Position numbers and translations under genes: made by a program
Notes under the pieces: model-generated
What the model saw: only the letters and a program-made list of their open reading frames with translations
Database searches by the model: none
What the model was told of the DNA's origin: nothing
In this document: in pieces, positions 35,023-47,013 of the stretch
Numbering within the stretch: the stretch's first letter is position 1
How the letters are laid out: every line of letters begins with the position of its first letter
Source: Aralia elata
Taxonomy: Eukaryota; Streptophyta; Magnoliopsida; Apiales; Araliaceae
Direction of reading: 5' to 3'
Length of the DNA: 64,000 nucleotides
Assembly: GCA_034770075.1 (NCBI GenBank)
Contig: CM068386.1
Location: 41,329,990-41,393,989 of the forward strand

Positions 35023-36664
35023 ATGTCGTCACCAGATGCCGTGGTACGTTTGGATCTCGGTCCTCCCACAGGGTTGGTTGGCAGGCTTTTCCGCTGGTTG
35101 GACAGTTTGTCGCCGGGCGACAGGGCTATTGCAGATGGTCTTCTGGGACACTCCTGGTCCTTATTATCCTTTTAGGTGCCGGCGGGCTTTGCGGAGGGTA
35201 TTCTGAGCTATTGGGCCCCTGCCCGTCAGGTGTTCAGATTAAGAATAGTGGAGCTGACCCCTACTCTTGAGGAGTATGCCCGCTTTACTAGCTTGTCTTT
35301 GGATGGTCCTTGTGCCAGGGTCACAGCTGGTCCTATGCGCCGTCAGTTCTTGACTTTTACTGCGTTGCGGAGGACAGTTCTGTTATCGGTGATCACATCA
35401 GACCATCTAGTTCCCCTCCATTTCCTGATTGATCGATTCGGCTCACCCGACAGTTTTCATCTATTCTCTGGTGATTTTTCCGTATCTGAGGAGCGTTGGG
35501 GCGCTTTGAGAGTAGATGTTTTGATGGATTGTGTTATCTCAGTTTTGTATCTGCCAGCCGGATTCGATCTATTGGATATGCGAGTTATTGCGGCCACTAG
35601 AGCCCTTCAGGAGGATCACACCTTTTTTCGAATGATTTTAGTAGTCACCTACATGTCTGCCTCATATTGTGTGTGTTTCCGAGGCAGAGTTTTCATATGG
35701 AGTTGTGTTTTTGTTGTATGTATGGTTTATGAGCCCATCTCAGCCCCATCGGTTATCTCCGTCGCCATGGGTTTTGCTTCAGCCACGACATAGCCATGCA
35801 ATTTTCGTTTCGTCCCGTGAGCTGTATTGATGCGGCTTCCTGGATAGAATTCTTATCGGCTATTGAGGAGCCCTTTCATCTCTTGATCTATTCGGGTTAT
35901 TGCTCCTTCATGAGCTTCTCGACTCATGTGCCCACCTTGGATTTCATCCCTATTTCTGGCTTGAGGGGCGTGACGACTTATCATCCCTTAGCGGTTATGG
36001 GGCAGTTTGATCAGATACAGGATTTTCCACCCTTTTCACGGGCGCAAGCCGACTACCGATTCCTCATATCACCCCAGACAGAGAGGGATCTACTGCGGGT
36101 ATATGATCTTTGGTCTCATAGGATCTTTGCCGAGTATAGTGAGAGTTGCCCCCTTCAGACATCTGTTTATGTGCAATGGTTGCACGGAGACTCGGATATG
36201 GTTGGTTTGAGTCAGACTGGAGTATTTGATGACTCTCGAGTGATTTTCACAGATGATACCACCCCAGAGGTATTTATTCCTCCTAAGTCTACAGAGACGA
36301 TGTCCAAATATGATTTTGAAGGCTTCTCCACTCCCGCCCATATTCCTTATTCCATCTCAGCTGATTCTGCCCCTAGTCGGGTTACTGAGGATAGCCGGAT
36401 CCGACTGGCCGTTGGTTACTACTGAGGCTGAGAGGGACGCTGCTCTTGTCGAGAGAGATGCTGCTATTCTGGCCCAGAGATGCTGCCCTCACTGATAGAG
36501 ACAACCATTGTATTGCAGACTAGGGCAGTTATAGATGCTCATTCTGAGACTGTTAGCCGAGCCAACTGCTTTATTGGATTGCATCGACATGATGGGGCAA
36601 CAGATTGCAGGGGACACCGATGCTTTCAGATCTATCCACCACCTTATCCGTCCTGCTTAGTTAG
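35023..36664 (+). pseudogene. Second antisense cargo gene, DUF7745/PMD-like, copy B
   Basis: Version of 8656-10289. It has the same in-frame TAG (35173-35175) before VPAGFAEG but lacks the two extra bases of copy A, so the frame stays open through LTPTLEEYARFTSLSLDGPC and onward. It then carries a dense cluster of substitutions and indels at about 35622-35735, spoiling the ADTYMSAS segment, and extra bases near 36030, 36045, 36411, 36473 and 36505. The coiled-coil tail with ERDAAL repeats is present but out of frame. Confidence 0.65.
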
Positions 36665-37082
36665 TTTCAGATTTGTAGATCATTTTATTTCCTGCCATAG
36701 ACTATGTTCAGTTTCATCGGTTATCGAAAGAGAAATCTTGTAACAAAATGACTTATATATATAGACATGCATTTAAAAATTAGTCATTTTCCCTTTTTTG
36801 TCGTATCGTTGCCTTTCATTGGATCCTCATTTTATCCAGCTAACCACAATTTTGATATTTCGCCTTCTTTCTCTTCTCAAGTCTTGATGGAGATTTGACA
36901 GATATTGTCGCACACCCTGTTGATTTCATCGGGCTGAGTCTTAGATTTTGGCTCACTGTTTGGTTGGGTTAGGGTTATGTCATTTGAGATGAAGCTGATC
37001 AGGTGGCTGGTTTCGGGAAGGTTTCGAGGGTATAGGAAGGTTTTTTCTGGCGGTTGGGAAGCGGTGGTGGTGAGAGAAAGTA
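36665..37082. other. Convergent 3' spacer, copy B
   Basis: Equivalent to 10290-10742, non-coding. No supported gene. Confidence 0.5.
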
Positions 37083-38966
37083 TTATTTTGTAAAGAAATG
37101 GACCGTGCCATGATGGCTGCCTACGTACTCCCACAAGTCGGGAAAATCAGGTCCTACGTAGTTCGTTCTTCGAAGAAAGAGGAGAAAATGATGATGATTT
37201 TTTTTTTTAGCGTAGAACCGCTTCACCGAGTCAGAATTGATGGGCTGTGGAAACACCTCACCGTCCATCTCTTGCAATATGAGGGCTCCTCCGGACAGCA
37301 CTTTCTTAATCACAAAAGGTCCTTCCCAGCTTAGGGCAAACTTTCCTTTGGCTTCGTCTTGACAAGGCATGACTCTCTTTAGCACTAGGTCATTTTCCTT
37401 GAAATTTCGAGGTCTTATCTTTTTGTCATACGATCGGAGAGATTCTTTGCTGATATAACTGACCGTAGCAAAATAGCAGCCACCCTCCTTTCATCAATTA
37501 GGGCCAATTAGTTATACCGACTGTGCATCCAGTCCTCCTCGTTTATTCTGAGCATCAATTAAGATTCTGAGGGACGCCATCTCAACCTCAACTGGCAGAA
37601 CAACCTCCATTTCGTATACCAAAGCGTAAGGGGTTTCCCCTGTAGAAGTATGCACCGACGTTCTGTATGCCAGCAGGGTGAGAGGTAGCAGATCCGGCCA
37701 TCCCCGATGATTAGCAGACATTCTCGCCATAATCTTCTTGATATTCTTATTTGCAGCCTCCATTGCCCCATTCATCTTAGGACGGTAAATGACAGACTTG
37801 AGGTGTTTGATCATAAACTGGTCACATAATTCCTTCATGAGGGCATTGTTCAAATTCTTTGGCAATTGTCGGAGACTAAGACCTCAGGTTGCCCGTATCG
37901 GCAAATTGACATTATTCCCTGATGAAACGGACGATGATCTCCTGAGTTACTTTGGGGAAAGAAGCTGCTTCTACCCATTTAGTGAAGTAATCGATCATGA
38001 CGAAGATAAATCGGTGTCCGTTGCTTGCTTTTGGGCTCTACTGGTCCGATTACATCCATACCCCACATTGAGAATGGCCAAGGGGGGGAGGTCATACAAT
38101 GCAGTTCATTGGGAGGCGCATGGATTACATTATCGTGCGCCTGACATTTGGTAACATCGTTTGACATGATCATCGCAATCGGCTTTCAGTGTTAACCAGT
38201 AATGCCCCGTTCTCAAGATCTTTTTGGCCAGCATCGGTCCACTCATGTGTGGCCCACACACTCCACCATGTATTTCGTCCATAATCTTTTGGGCCTGCGT
38301 TTCATTTACACATCGCAACAATCCCAAACCGGCATCCCTCTTGTACAATGAATCCCCGCTCAGATAAAACTTCATTGCCATCTTTTGGATTCTCAACCTC
38401 TCAGCTCGGCTTGCTTGGTCGGGAATGGATCTATCCCTCAGATACTCCATTATGTTGTGATACCAAGGCTGCTTTGGCAAAACCACCTCTTCCGATAATA
38501 ATGCCACATGCTTCTCCGTATGCCGGGGCATTCTGTAACCGCTATTTCAATCTGTGGAACGTCCCCCTCGCTTTTGATTGTGTGGATTAAGGAAGCCAGA
38601 GTTGCCAATGCATCAGCAAAATCATTCCGTCCCCGGGGGATATGTCGGAAAAGCGATATCTTCAAACTCTCGCATCAATTGGATAACACATCGGTGGTAT
38701 GGAAGGTAACCGGAGCTTCTTAGTGCTATAACACCCCGATCGTTTGTCTGATTACCAGCTCTGAATCCCCGAACACCGCTAGTCCTCTTTACTCCCATAT
38801 CGCGGGCAAAACAGAGTCCCCAATATACATCCCTCATACTCAGTTGTGTTATTCGAAATTACTGAACTGCAATTTAGTGGTCACGGGGTATTGCTCTCCG
38901 GTGATAGAGACCAGGACTGCTCCGGCTCCTGCCCCTTCAGCATTCATGGCACCATCAAAATACAAC
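37083..38966 (-). pseudogene. pol: Gypsy second RNase H and integrase, copy B (frameshifted)
   Basis: Same domains as 10743-12563, broken by extra bases near 37435, 37468, 37545, 37860-37915, 38030, 38085, 38146, 38516, 38540, 38567, 38651, 38706, 38731, 38784, 38857 and 38972. The shared TAA lies at 37508-37510. The C-terminal end is one base different from copy A at about 37145 and gives a longer tail. Intact islands include the zinc finger region (38156-38530) and the GAMEAANK segment. Confidence 0.78.
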
Positions 38967-38968
38967 TT

Positions 38969-40708
38969 CTAAGAACTGCCCCCCGTCATCACATCCCGTG
39001 TGTAAGACCACAGAATACATCTTCGCCCGGCAAAGGAGTTTCCTAAAGGCTCCATCCCCCCTGCTAGCATTTCTGACAACTGATCTGCAATTCCCTGCCC
39101 TTTCATGGCTTTCTGAGTTACGTATACGATGTCGAACTGCTGTAAGATTAACTGCCATCTTGACAATCGACAGTTCAGCATGGCCCTTTCAAAGATATAC
39201 TTCAGGGGATCCATTCTCGATATCAGGTATGTAGTGTGCCCATGGAGATAGTGCTGTAATCTCACTGCAGCCCACGCCAAAACACAACAGGTCCTTTCAA
39301 TGGGGGTGTAATTATGTTCACATCGGCTAAATCTCTTGCTGAGGTAATAGATGGCCTGCTCTTTGCCTGATTCATTCTTCTGTCCCAGCATACATCCCAT
39401 CACAATGGCATTGACCGATATATACATAAACAGAGGGATCCCATCCTTCGGGGGTACCAGCACCGGTGCTATCTTGTCAGCTGCTTCTTAATGGTATGAA
39501 AGGATTTCTGGCATTGCTTATTCCATTCTTGGGAGACATCTTTCCTTAACAGTTTGAAAATCGGCTCACATGTAGTTGTCAATTGGGATATGAAGCGGCT
39601 GATGAAGTTTATTCTTCCCAGAAATCCTCTTATCTCCTTTTCTGTGCGAGGTGCCGGCATATCCACAATGGCCTTAATCTTCGCCGGATCCAACTCAATG
39701 CCCCGATTACTAACCAGGAATCCCAAGAGCTTGCCCGACTGCACTCCGAAAGCACATTTTGCCGGATTGAGCTTCAAATTATATTTTCTGAGCCGATCGA
39801 ATAGCTTTTTAAGATGGGTTATATGATCAGATTCTACCCTCGATTTCACGATAATGTCATCCACGTAGACCTCTATCTCCTTGTGCATCATGTCGTGGAA
39901 CAGGGCCATCATGGCTCTCTGATAAGTAGCCCCCGCATTTGTGAGACCGAAGGCCAATCGTCTGTAGCAGAAGGTGCCCCAAGGGGTGATGAAAGCGGTC
40001 TTTTCCCGGTCTTCCTCTGCCACCACTATCTGATGATACCCCGCAAAGCAATCAACAAAAGAGTACATCTCGTATTGGGCTGTGTTATCCACTAAGATGT
40101 GTATAAAAGGCACTGAGAAGTTGTCCTTGAGACTGGCCTTGTTCAGATCTCTATAGTCGACACATACCCTCACCTTCCCTCCAGGCTTAGCCACTGGGAC
40201 TATATTGGATAGCCATTCTGGGTAAGTGGACACCATAATGATTCCAGCCTTGAACTGTTTGACGATTTCTTCCTTCACCTTCAAGCTCCACTCCGGTTTT
40301 AGCTTTCTTAGTTTCTACTTGACAGGCTTGAAACCCTCCTTGATAGGCAACCAGTGTACCACAATGTCGGTGGATAATCCGATCATGTCCTCATGAGACC
40401 AGGCAAAAACATCTTCATACTGGCTTAGCAACTTGGTTATTTCTGTTTTCTGGCTAGGGGTCAGGTCTGTCCCTATCTTGAGATCTTTGGGTTTGTCAGG
40501 GGTTCCGATATTTACGGTGATGGTTTGGTCTAAGTTGGGTTTGGGTTTGTCTTCGACCCATCCTTTGATCTCGTCAGGTGTGTCGTCATTATCTGTCTCA
40601 TCCTGCTCAATGCCCATTAAATCGAAATTCAGCTCAATATCAAAATCATAGTCATCTTTCAAATTCGAAAAATCGTTTGTTAGGCAAGAAATACTCAAAT
40701 TGGTACAC
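38969..40708 (-). CDS. pol: Gypsy reverse transcriptase and first RNase H, copy B (exon 2 of pol)
   Basis: Cleaner version of 12567-14308. It starts at the splice acceptor (40708) with CTNLSISCLTNDF, then an acidic linker, a KIGTDLTPSQKTEITKLLSQYEDVFAWS segment typical of RT N-termini, the in-frame TAG at 40315-40317, and an open RT core of 271 codons (39469-40284) with VCVDYRDLN, GLTNAGATYQR and YVDDI, then connection and RNase H (38969-39463). Two or three extra bases near 39471-39476 separate the last two parts, and copy A is intact there. The TAG, shared by both copies, would truncate the polyprotein before RT, so enzyme production would need readthrough or another copy. Confidence 0.85.
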
Positions 40709-40860
40709 CTAACATGAAACAAAAATATTTGTCATATATATAAGTCATTTTCCCACAATGATCATCTTTAGAATAACATGACAAAATAACATAACCATGC
40801 AAAATTCAAAATAAGGGACAAAAACTGGTATCTATTCATCCCCCACCATCCGGGGTATAC
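40709..40860 (-). other. Putative pol intron, copy B
   Basis: Minus-strand donor CAGGGGTG|GTATAC (exon ends at 40861) and acceptor ATTTTTGTTTCATGTTAG|GTGTACC (exon resumes at 40708). Splicing joins TG + G as a TGG codon and continues from the G-patch exon (WRQGW) directly into CTNLSISC without a stop. Unspliced reading stops at TGA within five codons. Length is 152 bp, AT-rich, with a pyrimidine-rich acceptor. Confidence 0.75.
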
Positions 40861-41513
40861 CACCCCTGACGCCATATTTTAAACCCTCGTTTGGATATTA
40901 TTACTGGCTCCATCGTCCAGTTGTCGGTGGTCAGATCGGCCGGAATGCAACAGATGAAAGGCGGCTTCGCATCGAAAACTTCCTCGATGACTACAGCCAC
41001 ATTGCATTGATCCTTCTTCATAACCTCTTCAGGCATAGTTAGCCCCGCCCAATTGATGACAGACACACTCTGTTGGGCTCCTGACGGCGTGGCAACATCC
41101 TTCCCTTTTCCACTGCTTACTGACTGTCCAGGGATGTAACACTTGATTTCAAACTGTTGCATGACCTCCTGCAGGAAACTCTCCTTTTTGGCCGACTCGT
41201 CCTTCGTGGGGGTCAATTTTTCACCTCCTGTCTTAGACACAGGCTTGCCAGTACCGTGTTCATTGTTGACTTTTGGCATTAGACTTTCGGCCAGTCGAGT
41301 TGGGGTCCCCCCTTGAGAGTGTTTCTGTCCTACGCCTCCATAATACCCCAACCCTGCCTTGCCTATCTGATTGGGCAGTTGAATAGGCTCAGTAATTCCT
41401 TGACTGTTCTTTCCCAACCCTTGCCCAGGTTGAAACTTCATCTTCATCATTTCTCTAGCAACAAAGGTAAGTTCAGGAGAGACCTTAGGTTTTACGGCTG
41501 GAGCCCCAGACAT
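40861..41513 (-). CDS. pol: Gypsy G-patch-like segment downstream of protease, copy B
   Basis: About 217 codons open from MSGAPAVKPKVSPELTF to the splice donor. Residues 20-50 (MMKMKFQPGQGLGKNSQGI) fit the G-patch consensus of a small aromatic/Gly pattern followed by GLGK, commonly found after protease in Tat polyproteins. The rest is low-complexity linker and ends in a conserved KCYIPGQS, VSVINWAGLTMPEEV and FICCIPADL series. It overlaps the end of the protease frame by 22 bases in a different frame. The shift lies in a run of six C (minus strand, about 41520-41525) that is identical in both copies, so it is either a true mutation or a systematic homopolymer error. Confidence 0.75.
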
Positions 41514-42616
41514 CCGTAGTGGGGGGTATTGATTTCCAGCACCTGAAAACTAGTGGGTACCACCGATTCGTCCAAATTAATCACCGACAGGCCATTCCTG
41601 GAAGGAGAAGGGCCACTATGCTCTGCAGAGACCGTCACCAGATTCCTGTCGATGATAAACTTAATTTGCTGGTGTAGCGTAGAGGGAACTGCCCCGGCCA
41701 TGTGTATCCATGGCCTTCCCAAAAACATGTTATAACTTGCCGCAATATCCAGGACTTGGAATGAAATATCGAAAGTACAAGGCCCTATCTCCACAGGCAA
41801 TTCTATCTCCCCCATTGTATCCTTCCAGGATCCGTCAAAGGCTCGTACCACCACATAACTGGCCCGCAGGCGCTTAGGATTGACGTTCATTTTTTCCAAT
41901 GTACTGAATGGACAGATATTCAATGCTGATCCCCCATCAATTAGCACCCCATTCATAACATATCCTGATGAGATTACCGCAATATGCAGCGGCTTCCGAT
42001 GCCCCCTTCCCTTTTTGGGGATATCATCATCTGTGAACGATATTACATTATTTTCTAACAGATGGTCCACTAGATGGCCGAAACCTTCTTTGCTAATCAC
42101 CTTGGGAATGTGTGCCTCTTCCAGGACTTTGGCCAGAATTCTGCAGTGATCGTCGGATGATAATACCAAATCCATGATCGATGTCAGAGTCGATTCCTCG
42201 CTCAATACCTTGACCCCCCTTGCTTCTGGATGATTCATCTTCCTTAAGAATTCCATAGCTTTCTCCTCGGATATCTTTTCGTTCTTCTTCCCTTTGCTCT
42301 CAAGGACTCGTCTTGGAAGATATAAAGGATTCCCCTTTGATGTTACAGAAGCACAACTGGCCGCCTCCTCTGATACTCCCCCGTAATTCCACGGTACTAT
42401 TTTCAGACTGCTAATGGAGATTTGTGGTCTTGCTGTAATGGTGAGAAGCCTCGGAGCCATTAACCTGATAGGCGCCTCTGTGATACCCCTGCTCAGACCC
42501 GCCAACCTAATCGGTGTCCCTCGTATATTCTCCTGATCACTTGTCATGCAAATCATCTCATCAATTTTTTTTATATAATTCAGCATTGGTGGTCCTCCGG
42601 CTTCGCTGGCTTCCAC
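41492..42616 (-). CDS. pol: Gypsy aspartic protease, copy B
   Basis: 374 codons open. The N-terminal third is linker (SDQENIRGTPIRLAGLSRG). The middle has SEEKAMEFLRKMNHPEARGVKVLSEE-like content and LRKMNHPE, typical of Tat pre-protease regions. The protease core follows with VLIDGGSALNICP as active-site loop (D-G-G-S-A), a flap-region VVRAFDGSWKDTMGEI, and FQVLDIAASYNMFLGRPWIH. The frame overlaps gag by 37 bases and is offset by two, with no recognisable slippery site. The offset is the same in copy A, so expression as a single polyprotein would need a frameshift. No ATG is evident at the start, which argues against independent initiation. Confidence 0.82.
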   Translation of the reverse strand: MEASEAGGPPMLNYIKKIDEMICMTSDQENIRGTPIRLAGLSRGITEAPIRLMAPRLLTITARPQISISSLKIVPWNYGGVSEEAASCASVTSKGNPLYLPRRVLESKGKKNEKISEEKAMEFLRKMNHPEARGVKVLSEESTLTSIMDLVLSSDDHCRILAKVLEEAHIPKVISKEGFGHLVDHLLENNVISFTDDDIPKKGRGHRKPLHIAVISSGYVMNGVLIDGGSALNICPFSTLEKMNVNPKRLRASYVVVRAFDGSWKDTMGEIELPVEIGPCTFDISFQVLDIAASYNMFLGRPWIHMAGAVPSTLHQQIKFIIDRNLVTVSAEHSGPSPSRNGLSVINLDESVVPTSFQVLEINTPHYGCLGLQP

Positions 42617-44004
42617 CCCATTGACCCTTCCCCATCATGCTTAGGCAGGGGATTGACTTTAACATTTGGTGACTCTGGCTGTTCCACCACGATCTCCCCA
42701 CTGTCGATCATGTTCTGAATCTTGTGCTTCAGCGCCCAGCATTCCTGAGTATCATGACCAGGGGAACCCGAATGGTACGCGCACTTCTTACTCGGGTCAA
42801 ATCTCCTCCCTTTTGGGTCAATTGGGGGTGCCAAATCGACTATCTTTCTCTGTGCTATTAATACTGCCAAAATTTGTTCAAGAGGATCCCAAAGCGGGGT
42901 GAATACCCGATCTCTGGTGGTCTCAAATCTTCTTCGTCCGTCCGTCCTTTGATTATCGAAATTAGGTTGTCGGGATGACACAATTCTCTGTATTTGCACT
43001 GGAGGGCTATTCTCCACCTTCCTAGATGATCCCTGTAGGATGAGGGAAACATCCTCCTCCTTTCTCTTTTGGATCCTGCGGAAAGCACTACCATAGTTTC
43101 CACTCTGAATTTGCTCCGCAACTGTTTCTAGAGCTGTGAAGTCTCGGATCTTGCCAGACTTTAACCCCATGTCAATCATTTCTTCGTGCTTTATCATTTC
43201 CGCAAAAGGTCTTCCAATCCCCGCTATCACTCGCTCATAATAGGGCGCCTCCTGAATATCCTCAAAGGTCATTACCATCTCCGCCTCGCTCATTGGGGGA
43301 TTCACCTGTGCAGCCATACCCCTCCACCGATGTGCATAGTCCCTAAAAGATTCTTTTGGTTGCTTCCTGACCTTTGTCATCTGATATCTGTCAGGAGCCA
43401 TCTGTGCCTGGAAGCTGTATTGTGTCAAGAAAGTATGGGCCAACTCCTCCCAGTTGTGGATCCGAGCATTATCAAGGCGGGCATACCAAGTTCTTGCTTC
43501 TCCCGTTAGGCTCTTTTGGAATAACTGCATCCTCAGTCCTTCGTCCTCTGCATAAGACCCAAGTTCCCCAATGTATATCTTCAGGTGTGTATAAGGGTCT
43601 CCCTTCCCATTATATTTCTCAAATTCGGGGATCTTGAATTTCTCCGGATACCTGGTTCCTGGAAAGACACACAGATCTGAATAATTTACCCTGCCCAGGG
43701 AACCTATGCCTTTCAGAGACTGGATAGTCTCCTCCATCTGCTTCATTTTCTTTCAAAGATCATCAGTGTCTCCCTCCTCTGGGATAGTGATTACTGTCCT
43801 GTTAGGTGTGGGAATGGCTTTGGGGATGACTGGATTGCCCTTAGGTTAGGGTTGATTATCTTTAGGCGGATCCTTGTTTGGCGGATCTTGTCTAGGTAGC
43901 AACTGCTCTTTCAGCATCGTGGCCATTTCCAACATCTGTTTTTTAAAATCATCGAATTCCTCCCGAGATATGGAACCAGGATTAGGAGGTGGAAGATCAG
44001 CCAT
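42580..44004 (-). CDS. gag: Gypsy gag, copy B (two in-frame stops)
   Basis: Start chosen at ATG 44004 (MADLPPPNPGSISREEF). After about 52 codons there is TAA at 43846-43848, then TGA at 43753-43755. All three pieces stay in one frame. The main body (388 codons from 43746) has the retrotransposon gag fold: KFKIPEFEKYNGKGDPYTHLKIY, WYARLDNARIHNWEELAHTFL and RGMAAQVNPPMSEAEM, then a degenerate zinc knuckle CAYHSGSPGHDTQECWALK (C-X2-H-X5-H-X4-C), characteristic of Tat/Athila gag. Both stops differ by one C-to-T change from sense codons and occur in both copies. Gag would form the particle that packages element RNA. This copy could make only the C-terminal part, if anything. Confidence 0.85.
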
Positions 44005-44782
44005 TTCAGATGTAGAAACCTGGGCCTTCTTAGATTGCAAACGCGTTTGAGGAGCAATCCTACAGGAAAAAAAGGGTTTGGAGTTTAACCTTTGGGAAAT
44101 GAAAGATGTGGATGCATGCTAAAGCTGTAACTTTTGTGTTTTTGGGTTTTTTAATCTTTCCCTGCAAAACAAAAATGTTAGCAGTCCCTTATTGCAATAA
44201 TAAATGCTAGACACGAATTATTATGCTTTCCCAGCTATTCCCTGCAAAACATAGAGGTTAGTATTTTCTTTTGACACAAAGGGGAGGTATATATAAAAAT
44301 ATTGAATGGGACTATGACATTTATATGCGTAAACGTAAAAGGGCATGAAGAGACTTTCCCTGCATTGGGTTAATCTGAGGCTGACCTACCCTAAGGTTAC
44401 TCTCGCGGCTTTTCGACATGAAGGTCCCCAAATCTTCGCAATCTACTCGTCTGAATCCTTTCGATTGGAGCGGATCTGGGTGGTGCGTTTCCTGAGCCAT
44501 CTCCGGGGAGCAGCCCCTTCGAGTCCAGTAATAAGCAACCGACAGGTTTGCCTCAGGAGGAGGTACACTCTCAACATACATTCACATTCATCGTCCTCAC
44601 CGTATGCAAATGATTACTTTAAAGTAAAGTAAATCCATTCAATCATTCATTCATTTGGACAAAAACACACATTCACACAACAACAAGTAAAATAGGTCAA
44701 AATATCGCACGTACATACACATTCATAAATTTTAAAAGGATAGGATAGCATCAAGATTTGAACGCGGCATAAGCCCTCTAAT
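44005..44782 (-). other. Gypsy leader between PBS and gag, copy B
   Basis: About 780 bp, AT-rich, no gene. Equivalent to 17636-18418 and nearly identical. Short frames (for example 44321-44581) have no family features. Confidence 0.5.
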
Positions 44783-44801
44783 GTCCCCAGCGGAGTCGCC
44801 A
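44783..44801 (-). other. Primer binding site of the Gypsy element, copy B
   Basis: Same 19 bases as 18419-18437 (TGGCGACTCCGCTGGGGAC on the minus strand), two bases from the LTR. Confidence 0.8.
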
Positions 44802-44803
44802 GC

Positions 44804-47013
44804 TGTCGACGCCGGGAAAATCGCTTCTGGGCTAATTATTACCCTTTCCAATTTTAGCCTTTTTATTAGATGATTTTTTAGAAAAGGTCGGCACAAATGT
44901 CGACGGGGTTTTGAAAGATCGTTTTTTATGATGAGCCAATTGACCAGAGTCGTCAGTTGGTATATTTGAAAATGGATGTACCAACTCATCCGAGTTTCGT
45001 TTTCGTAAATCGCTGGCTCATATGTGACTCCGAATTAGTTGGTCTGCAAACCGAGATTCATAGAGTTCGGGGGCTTGCTTAAGCGAGGGGAAGGTGTTAG
45101 GCACCCCCCGACTTCCGTGAAACACGATTACCACAATCTCGATGCTTTTCCTATCCTTTAATTCTTAAAATGTGTGTGTGCACGCGTGTGTGCCTATGTG
45201 AATGTTGTGGTGAGTTTTGCATGAAAAAACCATTATGAAAAGTCGTGTTTTATTTTGAGAATGCCTTAGAATGTCTTTCGGCTTATATGAGAAAGCTTTA
45301 TTATTTTATGAGAAAGGTTTGATTTTAATTGTCAAAAACTACAAGATTTTCATTGGGTGTCGTTTTGGCAAAACAAGAGTTTTTAAACCTTCGTCAAAAT
45401 AGGAATCGGGACCTATACGTTGCTTTCGTAAATAAAGTGACGGACAATTTCTAGGATCTCTTTAACCCTATGCACAAAGGTTTAATAAAACGTTATTTTA
45501 TTTTTTATAAAACCATTTTTTGTGATGATTGAACACGATTTTTTCCTTTAGCCTTCTCGTTTAAACAGGAATCGACATTCATTAGCACTTCCAATTTTAA
45601 GCCTCGTGGTGCTAATAACCTAATTTGATTGATTTTATGAAAATCTTCATCGTTTAGCTTTGAAATCAATTTTTATGTCGTAAATCAAATCAAGCATCAA
45701 AATGCGTGGGGGCTATTCATGGGCATGTGAGCCATCAAAATAACCCCAAACGCCCGCAATCGCATATTTCACTATTACGGGGCCTTAAACCCGAGTTTCA
45801 ACTTGATATCGTTTTAAGGCCCGACAATTACATATTTACAATAAAGGATACATCGGCCCTATTACATACACCCAAAAATGTCCATCATCGGATTTGGACC
45901 ACGGGGTCGCGTTCCTAGGTTCACATCCAAAATTGCTACACACCCACAAAATGGATACGACAAAAAATAAACAACACCGGGTTGCCGACAAAACCACAAT
46001 ATCCTAAAATAGCAATCTAAATACACTACGCATAATACATTACCATAACGAGCTAAAATTACCAAATGGATATCATCGGGCCATTAGGAAGAATTTTGTT
46101 CCGTTGGAACCCTCACTAATAGTCCTTAATCCATGTATCCTCAATAATATATAAAAAAACTATATTTAATATAGTCCGAATGACAAAAGCTTAACAAAAT
46201 GATACAACAAAAATGCTATAAAAAAGGGCCTTTCACCTTGCAAATAACACCACGATGCGTATAAACTCATATATTAATTAGAGTAGAAGGTGTATGTGAT
46301 ACAATCTAACAAAAGGGTATAAATCCTCACTTATTTCTCTCTTTTCTCTCTTCTCCCGCTGCTGTTTGCTTGCTGCTTTTTCCTCTTTTTCAAACTCTCT
46401 CTCGCTCCCTGTATGCTGATGAAAATGAAGAATTGCATTGATAAAGGCTGCCAGGGGCAGCCGCAGATTGATCCGCGGCTTGGCCGCAGATTGATCTGCG
46501 GCTAGCCTTGGTGCGCCGAACCTCGGTTCCCCCCACGCCGCGCTCGAGTTCCGTGTCGTCAGACGTCCCATCATTGGCCGCAGATTGATCTGCGGCTGGC
46601 TGGGCTGATTTCCTCGATTTTTGTACTGCAGCTCGATTCTCGTGTCGTATTGTTGGTTTTTGTTGAAAAGCTTGTATTTTACAGTCCGGGAACCGCTGGG
46701 AAACGTGTCATATCATTCAGGAATGCTCGTTTCGAATGGCTGCGACATAACATAGGATTTGTATTAGGAGCTTGGTTTCCAGGAGCGCTGCCCCCCGACC
46801 CCCCACTAGCTCACCGGCGAGCAGGCAAGCGTAGTGGCCATTAGTCGATTCCTGATATCCGCTCGTTGTCGCATCGGCTTTGATTGCTAGTCGTTGTGGT
46901 GGCTTTGAGTGTTCGTACTTATGTCCACCCTTCGTTCTCGTAGGCTGGGTTAATTGACGATTCTGCCCTCCTATCAGGGTTAGTATACGAAGTGCAAAAT
47001 TTGGGTTAGTACA
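44804..47013 (-). repeat. Gypsy 5' LTR, copy B
   Basis: 2,210 bp, clean. Plus strand from TGTCGACGCC to GGTTAGTACA. The last bases differ from the 3' LTR end (GGTGTCTACA) by three adjacent substitutions. Palindrome copies lie at 46460-46479, 46483-46502 and 46577-46596, the last two perfect. No matching target duplication is found with 2369-2373. Confidence 0.87.
46460..46596. repeat. Palindrome cluster in the 5' LTR, copy B
   Basis: GCCGCAGAT-TG-ATCTGCGGC at 46483-46502 and 46577-46596, and a one-mismatch copy at 46460-46479. Positions and spacing match those in the 3' LTR. The third copy is perfect here but mutated in the 3' LTR. Confidence 0.8.

Larger units (their letters stand above)
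31221..47013 (-). mobile_element. Tat/Ogre-like Gypsy element, copy B (3' LTR missing at the gap)
   Basis: Equivalent to 5069-20891: minisatellite, antisense PMD genes, integrase, RNase H, RT, intron, protease, gag, PBS and 5' LTR. The 3' LTR and part of the minisatellite are absent because the contig begins there. The left portion (31.2-33.2 kb) is insertion-rich and 39.5-47 kb is clean, the reverse of copy A. Confidence 0.87.

Noticed and set aside
42580..42640. Programmed frameshift site between Gypsy gag and protease
   Set aside because: The overlap has no recognisable slippery sequence. An old indel explains it equally well.
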